This document shows positions 7,710-15,500 of a DNA stretch of 64,000 bases, piece after piece. Under the pieces are notes generated by a model. The model was not told the origin of the DNA. It made no database searches and saw nothing but the letters and a program-made list of their open reading frames with translations. This DNA is from an uncultured Phascolarctobacterium sp. (lineage in GTDB: Bacteria > Bacillota > Negativicutes > Acidaminococcales > Acidaminococcaceae): positions 1-64,000 of the forward strand of contig UQZN01000009.1 in assembly GCA_900545535.1 (NCBI GenBank). The letters run 5' to 3'. Position 1 is the stretch's first letter, and each line of letters starts with the position of its first letter. The position numbers were made by a program, and so were the translations under genes.

Positions 7710-8954
7710 ATGACAACAGGGTTCGATCAGGATCTGGAACTTATTTTTCAAAAATTGACAGCTGACAGGCAGGTCCGGCAGGCTTTGGCCTTTTTGGAGC
7801 AGGATGCGCCTCAGACCATTGCGCAGCAAAAGGAGCTGGTGCTGATCGAAGCGCCGACCTTCCATGAGGAGGAGCGCAGCAGGCACTATGCCAAGCTGCT
7901 GCGTGAGGCAGGGCTGCAGGACGTGGTCATCGACGATAAATTCAACGTATACGGCAAAATCTACGGCAGCGGCAACACCGGCAAGTGTATCCTGCTGGAA
8001 GGCCATTTGGATACGGTTTTCGGCTTCGGCTCGGTGCATGAGGTCATCGAAAAGGACGGCAGGCTGTATGCGCCGGGTATTTGCGATGATACCAGGGCTT
8101 TGGCGGCCAATCTGTCTGTTATCCGCGCTTTGGCAGGCTGCGGCCTGAAGCCCTATCACGATATCATGGTAGCCGGCACTGTGGCCGAAGAAGGTTTGGG
8201 CGCTATGAGCGGCATGAAGCATCTTGTCGCTGCCAAAGGTGCGGAAATCCTGGCGGCAATTTCTATCGACGGTCCCAGTAATGACGTGATGTATTTTAAC
8301 GCAACGGGTATGATAAATTACGACGTTACCTATAGCGGCCCCGGCGGCCACGCCTACCTGGCTTTCGGCACCCCCAGCGCCGTACAGGCTATGGGGCGGG
8401 CTATTGCCGCTTTAAGCGATATGCAGGTGCCTGAGGTGCCTAAAACTACCTTTACTGTGAGCCTGGCCAGCGGCGGGCAGGCGATCCACGGTATCGCCCA
8501 AAGCGCCAATTTTAAGATCAATATGCGCTCGGACAGCGCCGAGGTGCTGGCGCAAATGGAGCAGCAGGCACTGGCGGCCTTTCAGCTGGGCGCCGATGCC
8601 GAAAATGCCCGCTGGGGCAAGCCGGGCGTTGTACAGGTAGCGTTTACCAAGATCATGGACGTGCCGGCCGGCAGCCAGCCGGAAAACTGCCGGATGGTGC
8701 AGGCAGCCAAGCTGGCAACTTTAGCCTGCGGCATTACGCCCCAGCCCCGTTTAGGCGGCTGCACCAACAGCAATATGCCGATCGCAAGCGGTATCCCGGC
8801 TGTAACGCTGGGCCGCGGCGGTACTGAATACGGCACGCATACGCTGGACGAATGGTTCGATCCTGCCGGCGTCCACGTCTGCGAGCAGAAATCCCTGCTG
8901 CTGCTGTTGGCCCTGGCCGGACTGACCGGTGTCACCGAAGCGCCGCAGCTGTGA
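7710..8954 (+). CDS. M20 family metallopeptidase
   Basis: A 414-residue di-zinc hydrolase of the M20 family (peptidase, deacylase or carboxypeptidase). Zinc and catalytic motifs are in order: EGHLDTVFG (His and catalytic Asp, about residue 100), CDDTRALA (bridging Asp), VAGTVAEEGLG (catalytic Glu and metal Glu), and a distal HTLDEWFD histidine. The central segment (GGHAYLAFGTPSAV) is the lid/dimerisation domain. A strong GAGGGGG ribosome site precedes the ATG. It ends 4 nt before the 62-bp direct repeat. Substrate is unknown; di-, tri-peptidase and aminoacylase are equally possible. Confidence 0.83.
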   Translation: MTTGFDQDLELIFQKLTADRQVRQALAFLEQDAPQTIAQQKELVLIEAPTFHEEERSRHYAKLLREAGLQDVVIDDKFNVYGKIYGSGNTGKCILLEGHLDTVFGFGSVHEVIEKDGRLYAPGICDDTRALAANLSVIRALAGCGLKPYHDIMVAGTVAEEGLGAMSGMKHLVAAKGAEILAAISIDGPSNDVMYFNATGMINYDVTYSGPGGHAYLAFGTPSAVQAMGRAIAALSDMQVPEVPKTTFTVSLASGGQAIHGIAQSANFKINMRSDSAEVLAQMEQQALAAFQLGADAENARWGKPGVVQVAFTKIMDVPAGSQPENCRMVQAAKLATLACGITPQPRLGGCTNSNMPIASGIPAVTLGRGGTEYGTHTLDEWFDPAGVHVCEQKSLLLLLALAGLTGVTEAPQL

Positions 8955-8958
8955 GGCG

Positions 8959-9020
8959 TGCTTAACTTAACAATACCTGCTCAAACAAAATGCTCTGACG
9001 AAATTCGTCAGAGCATTTTT
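8959..9020. repeat. 62-bp direct repeat, left copy (contains terminator hairpin)
   Basis: This 62-bp stretch is identical to 21694-21755 in the same orientation, so the copies flank the whole two-partner secretion locus. The last 33 bp form a 13-bp perfect hairpin (ATGCTCTGACGAA and its complement) followed by a T-run, which terminates the M20 gene. Identity stops sharply at both ends. It may be an attachment-site-like scar or a terminator duplicated during acquisition of the locus. Confidence 0.85.
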
Positions 9021-9100
9021 GGTATCTTTACCACTTGTTACGTTTGCTGATATTTTCCTTCGATCACTGAAAAAAATCTACAAAGTCAGATATCTTTTTA

Positions 9101-9340
9101 TTATTTCTTTTTCTCTTTCCATTCTCTAAACCAATAATATAGCCCAATACCTCCATATATTATCATTCCCTTTCTCATGATATCCATATACTTATATTGA
9201 AAGCACAGATATACAAAAGAAAAAAATATTAAATTAAAAATAAATTGGAAATATTTTTTGTGTAAAATATTTATTTTGGTGAATATTATTGTAAGAATTA
9301 AAACACCAACAGTTCCTATAACTAATATTTGTTCATTCAT
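9101..9340 (-). CDS. Small AT-rich membrane protein at the end of the TPS tail
   Basis: A 79-residue protein with about three hydrophobic segments (ILVIGTVGVLILTIIF, FIFNLIFFSFVYLCF, IIYGGIGLYYWF) and a basic C-terminus. It starts three bases after the stop of the 148-residue gene upstream, so the two are probably co-translated. Base composition is far more AT-rich than the housekeeping genes. No family recognised; a second immunity-type or accessory protein is inference from position. Confidence 0.5.
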   Translation of the reverse strand: MNEQILVIGTVGVLILTIIFTKINILHKKYFQFIFNLIFFSFVYLCFQYKYMDIMRKGMIIYGGIGLYYWFREWKEKKK

Positions 9341-9343
9341 TTT

Positions 9344-9790
9344 TTATTTTATCTCCATTTTTATTCTACACAGAGTTTTCCCCTGCAAGTGTTTTACATT
9401 GTTATATTCTGCTATATCCACAAATTTAAACTGCATTTTCATATTATCTTTTACAAAATATTCCCCATTCTCTACTAATTTCCAATTATTACGATCCGCA
9501 CTTTTCTTAAATAAATCATACAATTCCGCTTTACTTAAGTCGGAAAATAAAGTTGTTTCAAATACCCTCCCACCTCCTATATGTTTAGTTACTTCTGATC
9601 CTTGAAGTTTTATCGTATCACTTATAGGCATTATCATATTTACTTCTTTAACAATAAACCTCTGTTTTTCTTGTCCATTATTTAAATTATAAAGACTATA
9701 ATATCCTCGATGTAATCCAAATAATATCAACCCTATTATTATTACATATATAACTCGCGGATCTCCTCTTGTACCAAGCTTTAGCCACAT
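9344..9790 (-). CDS. Candidate orphan immunity protein (single TM, 148 aa)
   Basis: An AT-rich gene with an AGGAG site 10 nt before ATG. A short basic N-terminus precedes one membrane helix (VIYVIIIGLILFGLH), placing the remaining 115 residues on the outer face of the inner membrane. It resembles the proteins at 11182 and 11616 in size, single helix and layout: LNNGQEKQ after the helix and N-N-W-K-L-V-E near residue 100. It lies directly downstream of a broken tpsA fragment, the usual place for an immunity gene of a displaced toxin module. Function is inferred. Confidence 0.55.
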   Translation of the reverse strand: MWLKLGTRGDPRVIYVIIIGLILFGLHRGYYSLYNLNNGQEKQRFIVKEVNMIMPISDTIKLQGSEVTKHIGGGRVFETTLFSDLSKAELYDLFKKSADRNNWKLVENGEYFVKDNMKMQFKFVDIAEYNNVKHLQGKTLCRIKMEIK

Positions 9791-9898
9791 ACGCTTCTAC
9801 TCCTATCCTCTATTTTCCTAAATAACTACCAATACTGATTCCTTTATTTGCTGTCATAATAGCGAATATAAACATTATTTACCTCTTTGGTTTTAAAC

Positions 9899-10141
9899 TC
9901 AACCGCCTTCGCCTGCATAGATCCCGCTCTGGTCGGTGACGCTGTTGTATTCGGAGTTGGTTTTGCCGCTGCTGGCTCCGTCAATATCAACTACGCAACA
10001 GGTGTAGTTGATATTGACGTTTAAACCGCCGGAAGTATATTTTTCGTCATAGTTCTGGCTGTCCTGCTGACCTTTGATATTTAAATCGCCGCCCACATTA
10101 CCGGTCACTTTTTCACCGCTCAGCATACTGCTTATTACCAT
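9899..10141 (-). pseudogene. Displaced tpsA 3' fragment 1
   Basis: This segment is about 90 % identical to tpsA positions roughly 13226-13440. Its frame still reads GGDLN, QDSQNYDEKYTSGGLNVNINY and SEYNSVTDQSGIYAGEGG, then stops. It has no ribosome site and lacks the rest of tpsA. It continues exactly where fragment 2 (10423-10566) leaves off, so the two are halves of one ancestral copy split by the 10142-10422 insertion. It contains a long inverted repeat at 9979-10019 not present in tpsA. Confidence 0.8.
9979..10019. repeat. 16-bp inverted repeat created inside the tpsA fragment
   Basis: Arms CGTCAATATCAACTAC (9979-9994) and its exact complement (10004-10019) enclose 9 bp. In intact tpsA the loop is present in the opposite orientation and only the right arm exists. 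The change keeps length and frame, the pattern left by a template switch during replication. Confidence 0.8.
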
Positions 10142-10178
10142 TTTAATTACTAGCTGCTAAAATATTTTTTAACATCAT

Positions 10179-10394
10179 TTATTTCCAAAACATATAATAA
10201 CTGACTAACAATAAAACAAACAAAATTATACCATGTACTATTCTTATACTTCTTTTCCTGTTTTTATCATTATAATCAGTATTTTTATCATCCCAATTAG
10301 TTACTGAAAATTTACCTCTTACATATTGTGGATAAATAATACAAAAAATATTAAATACTATCATTAAATATAGTACTACTTTTTCTTTTAACAT
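10179..10394 (-). CDS. Small two-helix membrane protein inserted in the tpsA remnant
   Basis: A 71-residue protein with membrane helices at both ends (KVVLYLMIVFNIFCIIY and IVHGIILFVLLLVSYYMFW) and a polar middle. AGGTGAT precedes the ATG, and fragment 2 ends in-frame with a stop 11 nt upstream, copying the toxin-end/immunity-start spacing of the main locus. AT-rich; no family recognised. It may be a leftover immunity or accessory gene. Confidence 0.5.
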   Translation of the reverse strand: MLKEKVVLYLMIVFNIFCIIYPQYVRGKFSVTNWDDKNTDYNDKNRKRSIRIVHGIILFVLLLVSYYMFWK

Positions 10395-10422
10395 TAAAAA
10401 GAATCACCTACTTACCGTCGCT

Positions 10423-10566
10423 GCCGGCGTTGACGCCGATGATATTGGTATCTTTACCACTTTCTATGGTCAGCTTGTCATTAGCAGTAACTGTGCTGTT
10501 TATATGCGTTGTGCCGTTTTCTTTGACTTTGCTATTGTATTTGGAGTAGCCGGCACTGATATTGTT
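10423..10566 (-). pseudogene. Displaced tpsA 3' fragment 2
   Basis: Closely similar to tpsA positions about 13445-13585. The frame reads ISAGYSKYN, KVKENGTTH, STVTANDKLTIESGKDTNII and then diverges to VNAGSDGK before a stop. It holds the part of tpsA immediately 5' of fragment 1. No start codon or ribosome site. Confidence 0.78.
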
Positions 10567-11181
10567 TAAGACTTTTACACCATTTCCTATTACAATTCTA
10601 ATATTAAAAGAATCCCGTTATAAATACTACAACTAAATAAATTATCCTAAGAAGAACAATAAATTCTACTAATTTTAGATTCCTCAACAGAAAATTTTTT
10701 TCTTTTTTTTTCGCTACTAACTACTGGCAAAAATTTATAATCAATAAATAATGCAAATATTAACAGCATAATAAAATATAATATCTCTAACAATTTATCA
10801 ATCAAGCGGAACGCCACCATTCTTGAATTTTTCTATTCGAGACTAAAGTTTATCTGTTGATGTCTCAACTACACAAAAAATAAATCCTGCTGATCCAGCT
10901 ATTATAGTAACAAAATAATAGAAATTTTAAGCTAACCCGCCATATTGGCGGGTTAGCTTTTACTCAGATAGATGCATAAATTATAGTTTCTGATATTTTC
11001 CTTTGTTGATTAAATAATCTAAACTCTAAAATCAAACAAGAAGATAATATCAATTTCTTATTACAAAGTTACCACAATCATCTATAACATTTTTGCCAAG
11101 TGATTTCGCGGCTGATGTTATTGCATGCCTTCAGGATACTGTTATTCAATCATTACAACGTAAGATCACCAATAATTATTA
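10567..11181. other. AT-rich gene-free stretch with one terminator
   Basis: About 615 bp of low-GC sequence between the two candidate immunity clusters. No frame of useful length, tRNA or repeat is seen apart from the hairpin at 10931-10957 and a CTGATATTTTCCTT word shared with 9048. It looks like degraded remains of further toxin/immunity cassettes. Confidence 0.5.
10931..10962. terminator. Strong hairpin terminator downstream of the TPS operon
   Basis: A perfect 12-bp stem GCTAACCCGCCA/TGGCGGGTTAGC with a TAT loop is followed by TTTTA on the plus strand and TTAAAATTTC on the minus strand. It is the first terminator after the tpsA-immunity genes. Confidence 0.7.
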
Positions 11182-11616
11182 TCATATACCGTATAAATAG
11201 TTGCCTATGGTACTTCTGCAATCTGTAAAATGAAACAAATAACGATTATCAAAGAAAAGAATATTTAACTTGTAATCATTTTTTTTAAAACTTAGCATAT
11301 TTTTATGTACTGTCTTTTCTTCGACCCAATTTTGGTTCATAATTTCCGTCCTTAGAAACTCTCTATTACTAATATTTCCATCTTCTAATTCATAAAATAA
11401 TGCACTATCACCAAGTAAATAACTCTCTGTATAAAAATCAATGACTTTAAACTCACGACCAACTTTAATTCTATTAGCCTCAAAAATCAACTTAATTTTT
11501 CTTTCTTCACCATCATTTAAATTTCTAACATAGTTTGAAGTAAATCCTAAAATATAATACGCTAAAAAGAAGCCGATAAGGTAAACTCCTACTTTTTTTG
11601 ATAATATATTCTGCAT
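11182..11616 (-). CDS. Candidate immunity protein 2 of the TPS locus (single TM)
   Basis: A 144-residue AT-rich gene whose ATG overlaps the stop of the upstream gene (TAATG), so translation is coupled. One N-terminal helix (VGVYLIGFFLAYYILGF) is followed by LNDGEERK and a roughly 110-residue extracytoplasmic domain with N-Q-N-W-V-E-E. The layout parallels the 148-residue protein at 9344. Third in the order tpsB-tpsA-orf-orf, it is either a second immunity gene or one captured from an earlier toxin module. No known family seen. Confidence 0.6.
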   Translation of the reverse strand: MQNILSKKVGVYLIGFFLAYYILGFTSNYVRNLNDGEERKIKLIFEANRIKVGREFKVIDFYTESYLLGDSALFYELEDGNISNREFLRTEIMNQNWVEEKTVHKNMLSFKKNDYKLNILFFDNRYLFHFTDCRSTIGNYLYGI

Positions 11617-12035
11617 TAAATATCACCACCAGTTTCTTCATCGTAGGGCCATATAGAGTATGAGTAAAAATTATTATTTTTCTTTATTGTAACTTTCGTA
11701 TTTCCAAAATTACCTTCAAAATAATTTTCTTGTTCAACGACACCATAGCAAGCATTATTGCACAATATTTCTCTTTTTATACTTGTAAAATTTTCTTTGC
11801 TAACAAATTCCAAAATCTGGTATCCTGTATGACTAGCATTAGTATATCCCCTAGAAAATATAGGCCTACTTATACTTTCATAATTAGGAAGCCCTAATAT
11901 CATATATGTCTTCATTACCTCATTTAATTTTGTTTTTATAAAATCGCTTTCTTGTATCTTGTCTGTTTTAGGAATAAAAATAAGGAATGCTTCTATTATA
12001 AAACTTATACATACAATCATAATAATTTTTTTCAT
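11616..12035 (-). CDS. Candidate cognate immunity protein directly after tpsA
   Basis: The chosen ATG at 12035 has GAGGAGG six bases upstream; an earlier ATG at 12050 lacks a site. The ribosome site overlaps the tpsA stop, so toxin tail and this 139-residue protein are translated together. One N-terminal membrane helix (IIMIVCISFIIEAFLIFI) is followed by a polar domain facing the periplasm (LEFVSKENFTSIKREI, GVVEQENYF). Gene order, coupling, small size and AT-richness match CdiI-type immunity genes. A membrane-anchored, outward-facing immunity protein would fit a toxin acting at the inner membrane. Function inferred. Confidence 0.65.
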   Translation of the reverse strand: MKKIIMIVCISFIIEAFLIFIPKTDKIQESDFIKTKLNEVMKTYMILGLPNYESISRPIFSRGYTNASHTGYQILEFVSKENFTSIKREILCNNACYGVVEQENYFEGNFGNTKVTIKKNNNFYSYSIWPYDEETGGDI

Positions 12036-12046
12036 ATTTGTCCTCC

Positions 12047-12526
12047 TCATCCTGTGATAATATAATCACCACTCACTCCGGGAACAGCATTTAGACCTGG
12101 TGCCAATATAGTATGACCATCTGGAGTAGTTCCTACAGATATATTACCTATAACAGATACTGTTAATCCCATTGAAGCACCTTTCATGGTTTTATTAAAT
12201 TCTTTCAAATCTGTTACAAAATATTTTGGATTTTTAGACGAAATGTCTTCAGGGGATAAATCAGTGAAATTTACACCTTTTTTCAAAACATATACTTTAT
12301 TAGTATTAAAATCAACACTAAAATCTGTGGTTCCAAATGTTGCACCGCCGCTTAAATACACGGTATCTGGTGTAACAACCATTCCGCCTTTTATAAACGA
12401 TAAATTACCACCTATAGAATAGGCAAAAATTGCTTCACCATCAGATATTTCGGAAAAATCTAGTTCTTTAACAAATTCTCCTAATTTCCCTGTAGTTATC
12501 TGCTCTATTTCATCTTTCCTCCATTC
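12047..12526 (-). other. Variable C-terminal (toxin-like) domain of TpsA
   Basis: From the codon after GTKNN the coding sequence turns abruptly AT-rich and leaves the repeat pattern. The 159 residues include EIEQITTGKLGEFVKELDF, a strand-rich part (GGATFGTTDFSVDFN, VYVLKKG) and a Gly-rich end (GLTVSVIGNISVGTTPDG). No nuclease, deaminase or ADP-ribosyltransferase motif is seen. The Gly/Val-rich tail and membrane-bound immunity candidates would suit a membrane-acting toxin; this is inference. Confidence 0.6.
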
Positions 12527-15500
12527 ATTATTCTTCGTCCCACTGGCCGCCGCACTTGAACCTGCCTGTGCATTGCCTGCAACAACATCGGACACCACCG
12601 CTCCTAACGCTGCGCTTAACCATTGATGCAGCGCCGGATCGTCTCCGGCAATCTTTTTCAGTTCATCGCTCAACAGTTTGTTTACTGCTGCACCACTGGC
12701 TCCCGCCAAGAAGCCGCTGCCTGTAAGTTCGCTCATAATACCACCTACAAGAGCGTGTAAAGCTGCCTTTTGTTCAGGCGTACCATCAATATTATGTACT
12801 ACATTATACGCCAATTCACCAAACAAGGCCGCCATTTCTTTACGTTCTGCTACTGTTTGCTTGTCAAAGATCTGTTCCAGCTGGTTCAGCGTATTTTTGG
12901 TATCGCGGTTCAGGTCTTCGATATTCTGTTTTTGGTTTTCTTTATCTGTTATTTCGATAGTTCCCTGTGCTACACCTGCTTTGGTAGTGCTTTCGGCTTC
13001 GCCTTCGGCCGGCATACCTATATTGGGCGTAATACCTTTTTCGTTCTGCTCTGCACCGTTGTTGATGCTGACATTGATCCCTGTATCCTTGCTTTCGTAT
13101 TCAGCTTTGTTGTCGATATCTTCCCACGTCAGCGTGCCTGTAGTCAAGTTATTTTTATCTGCCGTGGCGTCGCTGTCGATAACTGCGCCTTTCAGGTCGG
13201 TATTATTGCCGACAGTGATGTCAAATCCGCCTTCGCCGGCATAGATACCGCTCTGGTCGGTGACGCTGTTGTATTCGGAGTTGGTTTTGCCGCTGCTGGC
13301 TCCGCCGCTGACGCCTACACCTGTTGCGTAGTTGATATTGACGTTTAAGCCGCCCGAAGTATATTTTTCGTCATAGTTCTGGCTGTCCTGCTGACTTTCG
13401 ATATTCAAATCGCCGCCCACATTCATTTCCACACTGTCGCCGCTGACTTTGCCGCCGATGATATTGGTATCTTTACCGCTTTCTATGGTCAGCTTGTCAT
13501 TGGCAGTAACTGTGCTGTTGGTATGCGTTGTGCCGTTTTCTTTGACTTTGCCATTGTATTTGGAGTAGCCGGCACTGATATCGCTGAGCCCAGACGTATT
13601 AAAGCCCAGTCCCAGACTGGAATTGCTGCCTTTGGATTCTGAATTGGCCGTATTGGTATTATCGCTGGAGGTGATGTTGACGTCGCCTTTGGCTGCAAGA
13701 TTGACATTTTCGCCACTGACACTGCTGCCTTTGATATTGATGTCTTTTTCAGTTGCAGTGATCTTGACATTACCGCCAGCCTGCACACTGCTGCCCTTGG
13801 CAATAGTGGTAGTGCTGTTGGACTCATTTTTATATTTCTGGCTGCCGATGCTGACAGTCAGGGTAAAGTCATCGGCATTAAAGCCGTCCTGCAGGCCATT
13901 GTTTGTCTGATTCAGGACGCTGTCTTTGCCGTTTTTGGTCAGGTCGCTGACTTCTTTGCCAACGATCAGTGCTTTTAGGCGATCGTCTTTAACGCTGTCG
14001 GCTTTTTTGATGGTATCATGCACACTTTGAGCCACGGATAAGGCTGGCGTGCCCAACGACACAGTTATCCCGCTCTTCTTATATTCGTGTTTTTCCTGGG
14101 CGTTATAGGTATTATCGGCACTTTCAATAGTGACGTTTTGGCCGGTTACATTGATATCCTGCCCGGCGATCACGTGACTGGCGCTGATGCTGACATCTTT
14201 GCCGGCTTCGATATTGACGTTGCCGTTAATGCTGCCGATAGTGCTGCCTACCTGCTCGGTGTTCTGGTTGGCATACTGGTCTTTTTGCTGTTCTTTGCCG
14301 ATGGTGAAGCCCAAACCGCCGCCGCTGAGCAGACCGGATTTTTTGACCTGTTTTATATATTCGCTGGTACTGGTCTGTTCGGCGCTGGTCACGTTCAGGT
14401 CGCCGCCGGCTTTGATGCTGACGTCGTTATCGGCAACTACGCTGCTGCCTTTGACGTTGGTATCGGCACCGCTGTTGATGACAACACTGCTGCCGCTGAC
14501 GGTGCTGCCGACGACAGCGTCCAGATTGCTGTAGTCGTAGATGTCGGTGGTTTTGCTGCTGAGAACGCCGCTGACCTTGGTATGCGATTCCTGCAGGCGT
14601 TCGTGGTATTCTGTCGCATTGGTGATATTGACATTGCTGCCGGCGTCAAGCTCGATCTTGCCTTTTTCGCTGGCAAGGCTGCTGCCCTGCAGGTTGATGT
14701 CGCTGCCGCTGCTGACGGTGATATTTTCCGTGCCGGCGACGAGGCTGCCTTTTACGGTTTCATCGACCTGGCGGGAGTGGTTATAATAGTTGCTGCCGCG
14801 GCTGCCCACGCTGCTTTCTTCGCTGTGCAGGTCTTTAACGGCTGCGATATTGACGTCGCCGCCGGCTTTGATAGCTGTATCTTCAGCTGCTGCGATAATG
14901 CCGCCTTTGATGTTGACGTCGCTGCCGGCCGTAAGGCTGACATTTTTACCTGTCAGGGCGCTTTGCTGGTTTTCGACGCTGTGGATCTCGGCTGCCGAAC
15001 TGCCGTATGTCACTGCTACGTGTTTTTCGTTGGCGACTGTGGTGATATTGATGTTCTGTCCCGCACTGAGTGTCAGGTCGTTATCTGCCGCCAGAACGCC
15101 GCCTTTGTTAGTGATGTCACCTGCCGCTTCCAGACGCAGGTCATTGCCCGCAGTGATGCCGGCAGTTTTACCTGCGGTCGTTTGCTGCAGTTCTTTATAG
15201 GTGCTATTTTTTGTTGTGGTCTCATTGATAATATCGTGGGCCTGCAAAGCAGCGTCGTGCTGCGCTGTGATGCTGCCGCCCTGATTGGTGATCTTGTCGG
15301 CCGCCGTGATCGCGATATCGTTGCCGGCCAGACTGCCGCCCAGGTTGCTGACATTTTGTCCGTGCAGATCTAAAGTACCGTCGGCTTTGATGGTACCTAC
15401 ATTTTGGATATCCTGTTTGGAATATATTTCTACATCGCCGCCGACGATCAAAGCACCGCCCGGCTGCAGGTCTTCACTGCGGACTGCTGCCAGATAGACC

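Noticed and set aside
14087..15373. 428-codon open frame on the plus strand opposite tpsA
   Set aside because: It is antisense to the repetitive tpsA coding sequence, has no ribosome site and a biased composition mirroring Gly/Asp/Asn repeats; a shadow frame. The other plus-strand frames across 12186-19445 are likewise shadows.
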